Below are positions 25,738 through 34,334 of a stretch of 64,000 bases of DNA, in pieces. Under the pieces are notes generated by a model that saw nothing but the letters and a program-made list of their open reading frames with translations, ran no database searches and was not told the DNA's origin. A program made the translations under genes and the position numbers. Position 1 is the stretch's first letter. Each line of letters starts with the position of its first letter. The DNA comes from Chitinophagaceae bacterium (GTDB lineage: Bacteria > Bacteroidota > Bacteroidia > Chitinophagales > Chitinophagaceae): the NCBI GenBank assembly GCA_016710935.1, contig JADJTY010000003.1, positions 820,236 to 884,235 on the forward strand, written 5' to 3'.

Positions 25738-26179
25738 GTTTTATTTGAAAAATAATATCCAGTTGAACAGAAGCGCCGAAAGGTATTTGCGCCACGCCGG
25801 TTGCTGTTCTGGCATGGTGTCCATTTTCATTGAACAGCATGATTAATAAATCAGAAGCTCCGTCAATAACTTTTGGTTGTTCTGTAAAACTTGCCGATGA
25901 CCGTACAAACCCGGTTACTTTTAAAACGCCGGTAATTAAATCCAGATCTTTAATGTCTTGCTTAATGATAGCTAAGATCATTAAAACAGTATTTCGGGCA
26001 GCTTCTTTAGCTGTTTCCAATGTAACTTCTGTGCCTGTTTCTCCAATGCAATCACTAACCCTGCCTGATGCAAAAAGTAATTCCCCAATCATTTTGCATC
26101 CTAAATAATTACCAACCGGAGGTTTGGGGTGGGGCAATGATAGCCCAAGTTCTTCCAGCCTTTTTTCTACTTTGCCCAT
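25727..26179 (-). CDS. RidA/YjgF/UK114-family protein
   Basis: A 150-residue protein. Family phrases include LFASGRVSD, EAARNTVLMILAII, DLITGVLKVTGFVRS and a C-terminal half with HHARTATGVAQIPFGASVQLDIIFQI. RidA proteins deaminate reactive enamine/imine intermediates. This one carries the N-terminal extension (EKRLEELGLSLPHPKPPVGNY) typical of the longer subgroup, in which the catalytic arginine is often kept (here R in HHARTATG). Substrate unknown. It overlaps tail-to-tail with the preceding gene. Confidence 0.88.
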   Translation of the reverse strand: MGKVEKRLEELGLSLPHPKPPVGNYLGCKMIGELLFASGRVSDCIGETGTEVTLETAKEAARNTVLMILAIIKQDIKDLDLITGVLKVTGFVRSSASFTEQPKVIDGASDLLIMLFNENGHHARTATGVAQIPFGASVQLDIIFQIKPTL

Positions 26180-26313
26180 TTAGTAAAGAATTAATATTTT
26201 AATTGTGCCACAATCTCCAACAACACAGCATACTGGTTTTATTATTTAATTAACCGCTCCTCTGATTTTAATCTATATACCTAAGGTATTATTTTTTCAG
26301 GAGCCTGCTGAAT

Positions 26314-26330
26314 ATTACCCAAACAGGTAA
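26314..26330. promoter_or_regulatory. 17-bp imperfect palindrome, candidate response-regulator operator (copy 1)
   Basis: ATTACCCAAACAGGTAA (TTACC-N6-GGTAA) ends exactly 22 nt before a -7-like box TACATTAG (26353-26360), upstream of the TPR-kinase gene. An identical 17-mer with the same 22-nt spacing occurs at 28966-28982. Confidence 0.65.
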
Positions 26331-26397
26331 GCAACTTTCTCCAGGGCTTTTTTACATTAGTGTCCTCTTTTATAGGTACATTTAATAAAAGGTATAT

Positions 26398-28340
26398 ATG
26401 CATTTGCGCCTGCTTTTACTATTTTTTATTTGCACACATTTTTCATCTGTTGCACAAAATCCTGAAATGGATTCGCTTAAAAGTGTATTGGCTGTTTCCA
26501 AGATAGACAGCAACATATACGACGCCAACAGACTTATGGCTGTTAATTTTTGGGAGATCAACCCCGATTCTGCCATCATCTATGCAAACCGGGCTTTAGA
26601 TCTTGCAAAGAAACTAAAAGATAAACCAAAAATTGCCATGGGTTACCAGGCAATTGGCGTTTCTTATGATTATAAAGATAATCTTGATAGCTGCTTAAAA
26701 TATTTGAACGAGGGACTGGTAATTTATCAATCTATTAATAAGCCCGAAGGAGCATCACATATTTTAAGTGATATTGCTATTGCCTATTATTTCAGGGGTA
26801 ATTACGAGCTGGCTTTACGAAATCATTTTGCTGCGCTGGAACTGCGGCAAAAATCAGGTAACAAACGGTTCATTGCAATCTCTTATAACAATATCGGGCT
26901 TGTTTACCGCTCCCGTAAAGATTATGCCAATGCTGCCCTGTACTATCAAAGATCGCTGGCCATTAAAAAAGAAATAAATGACGAACAGGGAGTTTTAAAT
27001 TCGTTATTAAATGTTGGCAGCGCATTTCAAAACCAGGAAAATACGACAGCGCTTTAGTGATTGCCAAAGAGGCCATAGCCATGGCAAAAAAAATAAATGC
27101 AGCAAACGATTTAATTGGCGCAGAAGCTAACCTTGGTGCCGCACTGGTAAGCCTGGACAGGTATAATGAAGCTTTGCCGGTTTTAAAAGAAGTGGAGAAG
27201 AAATCTGTTGAAAATAATTACCGCAATTTTTTATATTCTGTTTATGAATCGCTGGGAGATGTATTTGCTAACCAGGAGCAATACGCCGAAGCTGAAATTT
27301 ATTACCGGAAAGGATTGGAACTTACCCAAAAAGCATCACGTAAAGAACAGGAAGCTGTTTTTTACCGCAAGCTGGCAAAAAATGCCTTTAATACTGGCAA
27401 CTACAAACTATCATACGAATTTTTGGATCTGAGCAAACAGATAAGTGATACTTTGCTGAATGAGGAAAACAGCCGCCAGGTAAATGAAATGGCTGCGGTT
27501 TACGAAACCGGTGAAAAAGAAAAGAGAATTGAAAAGCTTAACGGCGATAACCAGGTTTCTGTAGCCCTTGCACAGCGCCGCAAAAAAGAGCGGAATTATT
27601 TTATACTGGCCTCTGTTTTGTTTTTAGGCATGGCAGTGCTTGCCTACCGTGCATTTGCTGCCAATAAAAAGAAAAAAGAACAGTTGGCTGTTCAGAATTC
27701 AGTTATAGAAAAGGCATTGAAGGAAAAAGGGTTTTTAATGAAAGAGATACATCACCGGGTAAAAAATAACCTGCAGGTAATATCAAGTTTATTAAAATTA
27801 CAGTCTCATTATATAAAAGATGAACAGGCACTTGAAGCCGTAAAAGATAGCCGTAACCGGGTGCAGTCTATGGCGCTCATTCATCAAAATCTTTACCAGG
27901 ATGATAACCTGGCAGTAATTGATGTAAATGATTATACCAGTAAACTATGCGATAATCTTTTTCAATCTTATAATATTCATCCTTCAAAAATAAAATTAAT
28001 TAAAGAAATTGAGCCGATCAATCTTGATGTGGATACCTTAATTCCGCTGGGCTTAATTTTAAATGAATTGGTTACCAACAGCCTTAAATACGGTTTTCCG
28101 GACGGTAAAGCAGGAGCTATTAAAATTGAATTAAAAGAAAGCGGCAATATACTTACTTTAAAAGTGTACGATAATGGCGCAGGATTACCGGCAGATTTTG
28201 AAACCAAATACAAAACTACTTTTGGTTATAAGATGATCAATGCTTTTATACAAAAACTGAAAGGAGAAATAAAGGTATTTACAGATGATGGTGCAAAGGT
28301 TGAAATAACGCTTACGAATTATAAACTCCCTGTTGTATGA
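26398..28340 (+). CDS. TPR-containing sensor histidine kinase (HisKA_2), broken by one frameshift
   Basis: A membrane sensor kinase of about 647 residues once joined. The first frame (26398-27057) gives a signal peptide ending VAQ and TPR repeats (YANRALDLAKKLKDK, LRNHFAALELRQKSGNKRF). The second gives more TPRs, a transmembrane helix (ILASVLFLGMAVLAYRAF), the phospho-acceptor in MKEIHHRVKNNLQVISSLL, and an ATPase domain with ILNELVTNSLKYGF and VYDNGAGLPADF. Adding one T near 27035 (AAAATACG) restores NQENYDSALVIAKEA. It overlaps the LuxR-type regulator by 4 nt and has its own operator-like site upstream. Confidence 0.88.
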
Positions 28341-28963
28341 TTGAAGTAAGAGTATTGATAGTAGAAGATGAGCCGATTATTGCAGAAGATATAGCTTCGG
28401 CATTAAAGACGAATGATTTTGAAGTTTCGGCAATTGTGTATTCCAAAGAAGATGCTTTGGCAGAGTTAAAAAACAATCAGCCTGACCTGGTTTTGCTTGA
28501 CATTAATCTGCATGGTGGCGAAGAAGGAATTGAAATTGCCAAACTCATCAATGAAAAATATTTTTTACCTTTTGTATTCCTTACTTCCTACTCAGATAAA
28601 CAAACACTGCAGTATGCTAAAAGTACTGAGCCATCGGGCTATGTGGTAAAACCATTCAGTGATGCAGGTTTATATGCCACGCTTGAAATAGCATTGTATA
28701 ATCATACCCAAAAAAACAAACACCGTTTTCCGGGCATTAACCTTGAGTTTATTAATAAAACATTGCCAACCCATTTATCCGAACGTGAATTTGTAGTTGT
28801 AGAACTCATTTATGCCGGCAAAACAAATAACCAGATAGCCGATGAACTGTTTGTTTCTATCAACACAGTTAAAGCGCACATTAAAAGTATCTATCTCAAA
28901 TTAGGGGCCTTCTCCCGTAGCACCCTCATTTTACGTTTGCGTGAATTAATGCTGCTGAAATAA
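28337..28963 (+). CDS. LuxR/NarL-type response regulator
   Basis: A 208-residue transcription regulator. The receiver domain starts VRVLIVEDEPIIAEDI with phospho-acceptor D55 in VLLDINLHGG. The conserved T/S lies in FLTSYSD and the K in YVVKPF. The C-terminal LuxR-type helix-turn-helix (about 145-205) reads LSEREFVVVELIYAGKTNNQ followed by VSINTVKAHIKSIYLKLG. The ATGA overlap with the kinase gene makes it the cognate partner. The two identical palindromes flanking this pair (26314, 28966) are the obvious candidate binding sites. Confidence 0.92.
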   Translation: MIEVRVLIVEDEPIIAEDIASALKTNDFEVSAIVYSKEDALAELKNNQPDLVLLDINLHGGEEGIEIAKLINEKYFLPFVFLTSYSDKQTLQYAKSTEPSGYVVKPFSDAGLYATLEIALYNHTQKNKHRFPGINLEFINKTLPTHLSEREFVVVELIYAGKTNNQIADELFVSINTVKAHIKSIYLKLGAFSRSTLILRLRELMLLK

Positions 28964-28965
28964 AA

Positions 28966-28982
28966 ATTACCCAAACAGGTAA
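28966..28982. promoter_or_regulatory. 17-bp imperfect palindrome, candidate response-regulator operator (copy 2)
   Basis: Identical to the 17-mer at 26314-26330. It starts 3 nt after the response-regulator stop codon. It is followed after 22 nt by a -7-like box TATCTTTA (29005-29012) in front of the gene at 29040. Confidence 0.65.
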
Positions 28983-29039
28983 TTAAAGCACCGTTTTTGC
29001 ATAGTATCTTTACTTCGTAATAATCATTAAATGCTTACG

Positions 29040-29294
29040 ATGAAAATGCTGATACTGTTTGCTGTATTTTTTTTCTCATTTAAACCGGTGAACGGAAGAT
29101 GCTGTAATAATAAACTGGTACGGATCGTTTACGGGAGCACTCAAACTACGGATTCAATTATTGAGCTGAGAAAACTAAACAGGTCGAATAAAGAGTCAAA
29201 ACCAGCAAAACCAGTAACTGCAAAATTAAAATCAGTACCTGTTGTAAATCCTAAAAGAACCCCGAGAGCAGGCATAGAGCGTGTTATTAATTAA
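29040..29294 (+). CDS. Small secreted basic protein, unknown
   Basis: About 84 residues: a signal-like hydrophobic N-terminus (MKMLILFAVFFFSF), then a Cys pair (RCCNN) and a Lys/Pro-rich basic tail (NKESKPAKPVTAKLK). It is the first gene after copy 2 of the candidate operator and 19 nt before the next ORF, consistent with a three-gene operon. The start could also be 29031. No family is recognised, and it could be a spurious leader ORF. Confidence 0.5.
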   Translation: MKMLILFAVFFFSFKPVNGRCCNNKLVRIVYGSTQTTDSIIELRKLNRSNKESKPAKPVTAKLKSVPVVNPKRTPRAGIERVIN

Positions 29295-29313
29295 ATTATT
29301 AAACCAGAAAAAA

Positions 29314-30510
29314 ATGAAACAGCTTTTATTATTGATCATTTTTGCCGGCATTTATGTAGCAGGTACAGCCCAACCATCTGATGCAGTTATAAAAAAGGAC
29401 CTCACAACGGCACTTACAATTGATATTAAATTTACCAAAAGTACCGGTACACGCCAGTGGAATTCGGGAAGCGGTAATTGGGAATATGTACGGGGTGTAC
29501 ATATCAGGTTAAAATCAAAGGAATATCCCGATTTAGTGGTTAAAGTTATAGGTGATGCGGTTTATCAATATGTTGGTGGAACAAAATATTCCTATCAGAA
29601 ATTCAGGACAGGATACAATGAGTGGGAGGGTATTCCCAATCCCACAAATGAGGAGATCAACAAAATAATTTCAACAGACTGGAGTGCTTTTTATGGATAC
29701 TATTTTAATAAAATAGTTACCGTGCACGAAGGGCCAGCAGTTGATATGGAAAAGAAATTTGTATGGAATAGTCCCAACCTGCTCGTTTTTTTTATGAAAG
29801 TTAAAGCTGATATGCTTGGCCCAAACTACAACCTGGAAACCGTAGAACAGAGTTTTGAAGTAAGGTTCTTCAGGGATAATTATAAACAGCCCTTTAGTCG
29901 TTTTTTATCCAGTTCAGGTGCAAACGAAACCAAAGTGCTTTCATCAAAACAATTAACCGAAGGCAAAATAAGAGACCTCGAAAAGAAAACCCTTGCTTAT
30001 ACATTGTCTGAGGAAACAGCTAAAAAGGAAATTGCCGCTTTGCCCGAATTAAAGGTGCCGGATTTTAATACAGCAAAAGAGATGGCCGATTTTCTGCATA
30101 ATATTTTAATGAACGGTAACCCGCAATTACTGAAAGTGGCCATGCTTAAAATACTGGCTCCGGCTTTGATGGTTGATGGCAGCAAAACACAGTTTTCGTG
30201 GCAGGGAAAGGATATGTATGAAAAGGCAATTAAACTTGCTTATGAAGGTGATGCCAAATACAAAGATCAGTATTGTAAAAATTATACAACTACCAGCCTG
30301 ACTTCAAAATCATACATTTATATACAATCCTGCATCCAGGGCAACATTACACTAATCGGAACCATAAAAGTAAATGATGGTTATAAAGACGGTGTTCAGC
30401 AGGAAAAAATAAAACTGGTTGATCTGAACCTGGGTGTTCGGCAGGACCAGGATGCCATCAATTTTATCAATTCATTTTCCGACAGGAAAAAACTTTGTCC
30501 AAAAGATTAA
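29314..30510 (+). CDS. Secreted protein of unknown function, candidate target of the adjacent two-component system
   Basis: From ATG 29314 it encodes 398 residues. The signal peptide ends GTAQ at about residue 20. The N-terminal half contains a repeated aromatic/charged pattern (TRQWNSGSGNWEYVRGVHIR, YNEWEGIPNPTNEE). The C-terminal third has SLTSKSYIYIQSCIQGN and a closing helix ending FSDRKKLCPKD with a late Cys. No enzyme motif is visible. It is the middle gene of a presumed operon, 19 nt and 20 nt from its neighbours. Confidence 0.7.
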   Translation: MKQLLLLIIFAGIYVAGTAQPSDAVIKKDLTTALTIDIKFTKSTGTRQWNSGSGNWEYVRGVHIRLKSKEYPDLVVKVIGDAVYQYVGGTKYSYQKFRTGYNEWEGIPNPTNEEINKIISTDWSAFYGYYFNKIVTVHEGPAVDMEKKFVWNSPNLLVFFMKVKADMLGPNYNLETVEQSFEVRFFRDNYKQPFSRFLSSSGANETKVLSSKQLTEGKIRDLEKKTLAYTLSEETAKKEIAALPELKVPDFNTAKEMADFLHNILMNGNPQLLKVAMLKILAPALMVDGSKTQFSWQGKDMYEKAIKLAYEGDAKYKDQYCKNYTTTSLTSKSYIYIQSCIQGNITLIGTIKVNDGYKDGVQQEKIKLVDLNLGVRQDQDAINFINSFSDRKKLCPKD

Positions 30511-30530
30511 TTAAACCTAAAACTAAACAA

Positions 30531-30809
30531 ATGAAAAATTATGCTTTTTTCGCAGTATTTGTATTACTGCTGCTTTCTGTAGGTTGTAAATCAAAAATTG
30601 ATGGTACGGCATTGGCCGATGAGGTTTGCGAATGCAGGATGAAAACCAAGGGAATGAAGTTTGATGACCCTGAGCGGAAAAGGATATGGAAAGAATGCTC
30701 GAAAATACAGGGCGATAACTGGATGAAGATCGTGAAAGATAAGCCTGCCGAAGATGCATTTAATAAAAGATTGAATGAGTGTTTGCAGGAAGTGATTAAC
30801 GGGAAATAA
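30531..30809 (+). CDS. Small cysteine-containing lipoprotein, unknown
   Basis: From ATG 30531 it encodes 92 residues. A signal peptide ends in the lipobox LSVGC, followed by KSKIDGTALADEVCECRMKT. Other Cys residues occur in WKECSKIQ and LNECLQEV. Four cysteines in about 70 mature residues suggest disulfides or a helical hairpin fold. It is the last gene of the presumed operon started at 29040, and a hairpin follows it. Confidence 0.65.
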   Translation: MKNYAFFAVFVLLLLSVGCKSKIDGTALADEVCECRMKTKGMKFDDPERKRIWKECSKIQGDNWMKIVKDKPAEDAFNKRLNECLQEVINGK

Positions 30810-30832
30810 GGTCAATTTTCCAGGTTTTTCTG

Positions 30833-30862
30833 TCAAAGGTTCGTTGTTTTACGAACCTTTGA
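30833..30862 (+). terminator. Strong hairpin after the small lipoprotein gene
   Basis: A perfect 12-bp stem TCAAAGGTTCGT/ACGAACCTTTGA. No long T-tract follows, so factor-independent termination is plausible but not certain. Confidence 0.6.
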
Positions 30863-30928
30863 TGTATGTTTAAGGCTGAACGAGGCAAAAAACTTCCCAA
30901 AACCCCTCCGTTTTTGCCCATTTACCCC

Positions 30929-30964
30929 TATCTTTGCCGCCCGAAAAAGATAACTCTCTTTTTC
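30929..30964 (+). promoter_or_regulatory. rpmI promoter box and leader hairpin
   Basis: TATCTTTG (30929-30936) fits the -7 consensus. The leader of about 100 nt opens with a perfect 7-bp hairpin GAAAAAG/CTTTTTC (30943-30964). Ribosomal-protein autoregulation by L20 at such leaders is known in other bacteria; here it is only a possibility. Confidence 0.5.
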
Positions 30965-31042
30965 AGACATTTCCCACAAGGCTCTATCAAGTGTCCCGTC
31001 ATTTCGGAACCGCCAGCAGGGAGTAACTAAAACAGTTATGTA

Positions 31043-31240
31043 ATGCCAAAGGTTAAAACCAACAGCAGCGCCAAGAAGCGCTTTAAAGTTACCGGTACAG
31101 GTAAGATCACATTTCAGAAAGCTTTTAAACGTCACATCTTAACAAAAAAATCTACCAAACGCAAGCGTGCTATGCGTAAGGATGGTGTTGTTGCAGATTC
31201 AAACATGCACTTTGTAAGACGTTTATTGGGACTTAAATAA
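31043..31240 (+). CDS. rpmI: 50S ribosomal protein L35
   Basis: A 65-residue, very basic protein with the L35 phrases MPKVKTNSSAKKRFKVTGTG and HILTKKSTKRKR. It has the standard length. It is followed after 73 nt by rplT, forming the usual L35-L20 pair. In most bacteria the pair follows infC directly, but here infC ends 7.4 kb upstream. Confidence 0.97.
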   Translation: MPKVKTNSSAKKRFKVTGTGKITFQKAFKRHILTKKSTKRKRAMRKDGVVADSNMHFVRRLLGLK

Positions 31241-31313
31241 AGCCCCCAACCCCTAAAGGGGAGTAAAGCAGCGAATAGATTAAACAAACTAAAAACTTTA
31301 AAAAAATTAGAAT

Positions 31314-31661
31314 ATGCCACGTTCAGTAAATGCAGTAGCCAGCAGGGCCCGCCGCAAAAGAATATTAAAAGCTGCCAAAGGATACTATGGTAAGCGTAAA
31401 AATGTATACACCGTTGCCAAAAACGTAATGGAAAAAGGGTTAACGTACAGCTACGTTGGCCGTAAATTAAAAAAGCGTGAGTACCGCACTTTATGGATTG
31501 CACGTATTAATGCAGCCGTAAGGGAAGAAGGTACCATGACCTACAGCCAATTCATCAACAAATTAGCTGTTAAAGGAATTGACCTGAACCGTAAGGTTTT
31601 GGCCGACCTGGCTATGAATGAGCCGGAAACATTCAAGAAATTAATAGATTCAGTAAAGTAA
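31314..31661 (+). CDS. rplT: 50S ribosomal protein L20
   Basis: A 115-residue rRNA-binding protein with a basic N-terminal helix (MPRSVNAVASRARRKRILKA, then AKGYYGKRKNVYTVAKN). The globular C-terminus includes LWIARINAAVREEGTMTYSQ. Normal length. It is the last gene of the unit, before a clear terminator. Confidence 0.97.
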   Translation: MPRSVNAVASRARRKRILKAAKGYYGKRKNVYTVAKNVMEKGLTYSYVGRKLKKREYRTLWIARINAAVREEGTMTYSQFINKLAVKGIDLNRKVLADLAMNEPETFKKLIDSVK

Positions 31662-31683
31662 TCTGCTGTATGAATTAATAAAG

Positions 31684-31717
31684 ACCGGTTGTGATTTTAT
31701 CGCTACCGGTTTTTTTA
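31684..31717 (+). terminator. rplT terminator
   Basis: Inverted ACCGGT arms around a 15-nt spacer, followed by seven T residues, 22 nt after rplT. Confidence 0.8.
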
Positions 31718-31737
31718 TATAATAACAGACATTAAAC

Positions 31738-31745
31738 TATTTTTG
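31738..31745 (+). promoter_or_regulatory. -7 box of the arginine decarboxylase gene
   Basis: TATTTTTG fits TAnnTTTG, 38 nt before the ATG at 31784. Confidence 0.5.
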
Positions 31746-31783
31746 CTAAAACATCTCTACATCCAAAACAGCTTAATCAATTA

Positions 31784-33214
31784 ATGAATAATACTTACGC
31801 CAGCCTTGTACAGCAAACCTTTAATTTTCCGCAGGAAGATTTTAAACTGAAAGATGATTATTTGCGATACAATGATGTGGATATAAAAGCACTCATTGAT
31901 AAACATGGAACGCCTTTAAAATTAACCTACCTGCCAAAAATAGGTATGCAGATAAATAAGGCCAAGAAACTGTTTGCCAATGCTTTTAAAAAACATAAGT
32001 ATGAAGGAGAGTATCATTATTGTTACTGCACCAAAAGCTCGCATTTTAGTTTTATTGTTGAAGAAACTTTAAAGCATAATATACACCTCGAAACTTCTTA
32101 TGCTTACGATATTGATATCATTAATTCGTTGTATAAAAAAAGAAAGCTTACTAAGGATATTCATATCATCTGCAACGGATTCAAACAAAAAAATTATACC
32201 AGCCGCATTGCAAAGCTGATCAACGACGGGTTTAAAAATGTAATTCCTGTACTGGATAATAAAGAGGAACTAAACATGTACAAGCGGAATATCCGCACCG
32301 GTGAGCCTTTTAAACTGGGTATAAGAATAGCTGCCGAAGAGGAACCTACTTTTCCTTTTTACACCAGCAGGCTGGGAATAAAAGCAAAGGATGTACTGGA
32401 ATTTTATGTGGATGAGATCGAAGGATATGAAGATAAGTTTCAACTGAAGATGCTGCACATCTTTTTAAACAAAGGCATTAAGGATGATATTTATTACTGG
32501 AGTGAACTGCAGAAAAGTATTGCATTGTATTGCCAGTTAAAAAAGATATGTCCCGAACTGGATTCCATCAATATTGGTGGTGGGTTTCCTATTAAACATT
32601 CGCTGGGTTTTAATTATGATTACCAGTTTATGATCAACGAAATAGTGGGTAATATTAAAACGGCCTGTAAAAAAGCCAAGGTGCAAATGCCAAACATTTA
32701 TACCGAGTTTGGAAGTTTTACCGTAGGAGAGAGCATGGCGCATATTTATAGTGTTATTGGTGAAAAAATTCAGAATGACCGCGAAACCTGGTACATGATC
32801 GATTCATCTTTTATTACTACGTTACCCGATACCTGGGGCATTGGCGAAAAATTTCTGATGCTGCCCATCAATAAATGGGATAATGAATACCAGCGTATTG
32901 TTTTAGGGGGTATAACCTGCGACGGGCATGATTATTACGACAGTGAAGAACATATCAATGAAGTGTTTTTGCCCAAAGTAAAAACTACCAATGAAGAAAA
33001 CCTGGAGAGCAATAAAGAACCTTTGTATGTCGGATTTTTTCACACGGGAGCTTACCAGGATCAGATCAGCGGCTATGGCGGTATCAAGCATTGCCTCATC
33101 CCTTCACCAAAACATGTGATCATAGAAAGGGATAAAAACGGCAAACTGGTAGAATGGGTTTATGCAAAAGAGCAGACCTCGCAAAGCATGTTGAAGATAT
33201 TGGGGTATAAATAG
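31784..33214 (+). CDS. speA: Arginine decarboxylase (PLP-dependent, Orn/DAP/Arg decarboxylase fold)
   Basis: A cytoplasmic PLP enzyme of 476 residues making agmatine from arginine, the first step of the agmatine polyamine route. The PLP lysine is K84 in YCTKSSHF. The glycine-rich phosphate-binding loop is INIGGGFPIKHS. The C-terminal catalytic region has GGITCDGHDYY and YVGFFHTGAYQDQISGYGG. Length and sequence match the shorter Bacteroidota type rather than the E. coli SpeA of about 650 residues. Substrate is assigned by overall similarity, and another basic amino acid is possible. It is followed by a terminator hairpin. Confidence 0.85.
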   Translation: MNNTYASLVQQTFNFPQEDFKLKDDYLRYNDVDIKALIDKHGTPLKLTYLPKIGMQINKAKKLFANAFKKHKYEGEYHYCYCTKSSHFSFIVEETLKHNIHLETSYAYDIDIINSLYKKRKLTKDIHIICNGFKQKNYTSRIAKLINDGFKNVIPVLDNKEELNMYKRNIRTGEPFKLGIRIAAEEEPTFPFYTSRLGIKAKDVLEFYVDEIEGYEDKFQLKMLHIFLNKGIKDDIYYWSELQKSIALYCQLKKICPELDSINIGGGFPIKHSLGFNYDYQFMINEIVGNIKTACKKAKVQMPNIYTEFGSFTVGESMAHIYSVIGEKIQNDRETWYMIDSSFITTLPDTWGIGEKFLMLPINKWDNEYQRIVLGGITCDGHDYYDSEEHINEVFLPKVKTTNEENLESNKEPLYVGFFHTGAYQDQISGYGGIKHCLIPSPKHVIIERDKNGKLVEWVYAKEQTSQSMLKILGYK

Positions 33215-33241
33215 CAGCGTAACCACTCATGTAATTTTCTG

Positions 33242-33270
33242 ATAGGCAAACTTTGTGTTGCCTATTTTTA
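33242..33270 (+). terminator. Terminator after speA
   Basis: ATAGGCAA-N8-TTGCCTAT stem followed by TTTTA, 27 nt after the stop codon. Confidence 0.75.
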
Positions 33271-33290
33271 GGCTCATTAAAAAAACAGCT

Positions 33291-33761
33291 ATGCAAATCA
33301 AACTTAACAAATCCCTTCTGTTATTGCTTTTATCAACCGTAATTACAGGCAGTGCAGTATATGCGCAAAACGCTGAAGACTCCATTAAGGCTGTAATTAA
33401 TAAAATGTTTACCGGCATGAAAAACAGCGATACCGTATTGGTGAAATCATGTTTTACTGAAACTGCTATTATGCAAACTTTTGGTAAAGACAAAGAAGGT
33501 AAAACCATTATTACCACAGATAGTCCAAGTGATTTCGCAAAGATTATCGCTACCATCCCTGCAGGTGCAGCCGATGAGCAGATCGTTTTTAAAGATTTGA
33601 AAATTGATGGAGCCATGGCTGCTGTATGGACTCCCTTTAAATTATACTTTAACGGGAAATTTTATAGTTGTGGAGTAAATTCATTTCAACTGGTGCGGTT
33701 GAACAATGTTTGGAAAATACAGTACATACTGGATACAAGGAGAAAGAGTAACTGCGAGTAA
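33291..33761 (+). CDS. Secreted NTF2-like (SnoaL/DUF4440-type) protein
   Basis: From ATG 33291 it encodes 156 residues with a signal peptide ending AVYAQ. The body fits the small cone-shaped NTF2 fold: an N-terminal helix (EDSIKAVINKMFTGMKNSD), the phrase VKSCFTETAIMQTFGKD, and closing strands (AVWTPFKLYFNGKFYSCGVN and FQLVRLNNVWKIQYILDTR). Such proteins bind small hydrophobic ligands or act as isomerases; no catalytic residues can be assigned. The frame upstream of 33291 overlaps the speA terminator, so I used the signal-peptide ATG. Confidence 0.75.
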   Translation: MQIKLNKSLLLLLLSTVITGSAVYAQNAEDSIKAVINKMFTGMKNSDTVLVKSCFTETAIMQTFGKDKEGKTIITTDSPSDFAKIIATIPAGAADEQIVFKDLKIDGAMAAVWTPFKLYFNGKFYSCGVNSFQLVRLNNVWKIQYILDTRRKSNCE

Positions 33762-33765
33762 AACA

Positions 33766-33806
33766 TTTCTCTGTGCCCTCTGCTTCTCTGCCTTCTCAGC
33801 GTGAAA
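33766..33806. repeat. Remnant of a TCTCTGTG/CCTCTGC-type intergenic repeat
   Basis: A pyrimidine-rich series of TCTCTG / CCTCTG / TTCTC units ending GCGTGAAA. It is a single arm of the kind seen as full inverted arrays at 40216-40342 and 63336-63420. Confidence 0.5.
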
Positions 33807-33812
33807 TAAAAA

Positions 33813-33838
33813 AGCCCCTCTTAAGAATAAGAGGGACT
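33813..33838. terminator. Bidirectional terminator for the NTF2-like and hsp20 genes
   Basis: AGCCCCTCTTA/TAAGAGGGACT stem, with a T-tract on the minus strand (hsp20 side) and an A-tract on the plus strand. Confidence 0.75.
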
Positions 33839-33893
33839 ATCTCCCTTTTTACAGGGAACCAAACCAACTGTATGTTTATGAAAAAAACTATGC

Positions 33894-34334
33894 TTACTGT
33901 ATAGTAATTTCTTTTGCCCCGCTTTTCACTTCTTCTTTTTTAGGAAGTTCCAGCGTTAGAATTCCGTTTTCGTATTTTGCAGAAATGTTGACTGCATCAA
34001 TCTTTTCATCCAGTGTAAAACTGCGTTTGAAAGCTTTGTACCCAAATTCTTTGCGGATCATTTTTTCGTTTTCTGCAGCTGTTTCTGCTTTCTTTTCTGC
34101 GCTGATGTTTAAGATCTTGCCATCTAATTTTACATTAAAATCAGCTTTTTCCATACCGGGGGCTGCCAGCTCAATTTTGTATTGATCTGCCTTTTCAATG
34201 ATGTTGGCAGGCGGAAAGTGCAATACATCTTCCCTGATAGATTTACCGAAATTTACCGGCAATTCGTTGAATAATTCATTCATTAAACCATCAAAGGTTT
34301 TGTTGATCGGGTTGTTCACTTTTACGAATGTCAT
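33894..34334 (-). CDS. Hsp20/alpha-crystallin small heat-shock protein
   Basis: A 146-residue ATP-independent holdase chaperone. The alpha-crystallin domain (about 37-146) contains VDLYKIELAAPGMEKADFNV-like sequence (here ADQYKIELAAPGMEKADFN), the dimer-contact region FGYKAFKRSFTLDEKIDA, and the family hallmark YENGILTLELPKKEE. It starts MTFVKVNNPINKTFDG. The gene is alone, with a 247-nt upstream space in which I see no CIRCE or other recognised heat-shock element. Confidence 0.93.
   Translation of the reverse strand: MTFVKVNNPINKTFDGLMNELFNELPVNFGKSIREDVLHFPPANIIEKADQYKIELAAPGMEKADFNVKLDGKILNISAEKKAETAAENEKMIRKEFGYKAFKRSFTLDEKIDAVNISAKYENGILTLELPKKEEVKSGAKEITIQ

Noticed and set aside
27030..27060. 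Two separate genes (TPR protein and kinase)
   Set aside because: Adding a single T joins them into a standard TPR-kinase; the downstream ATG would lie inside a TPR helix.
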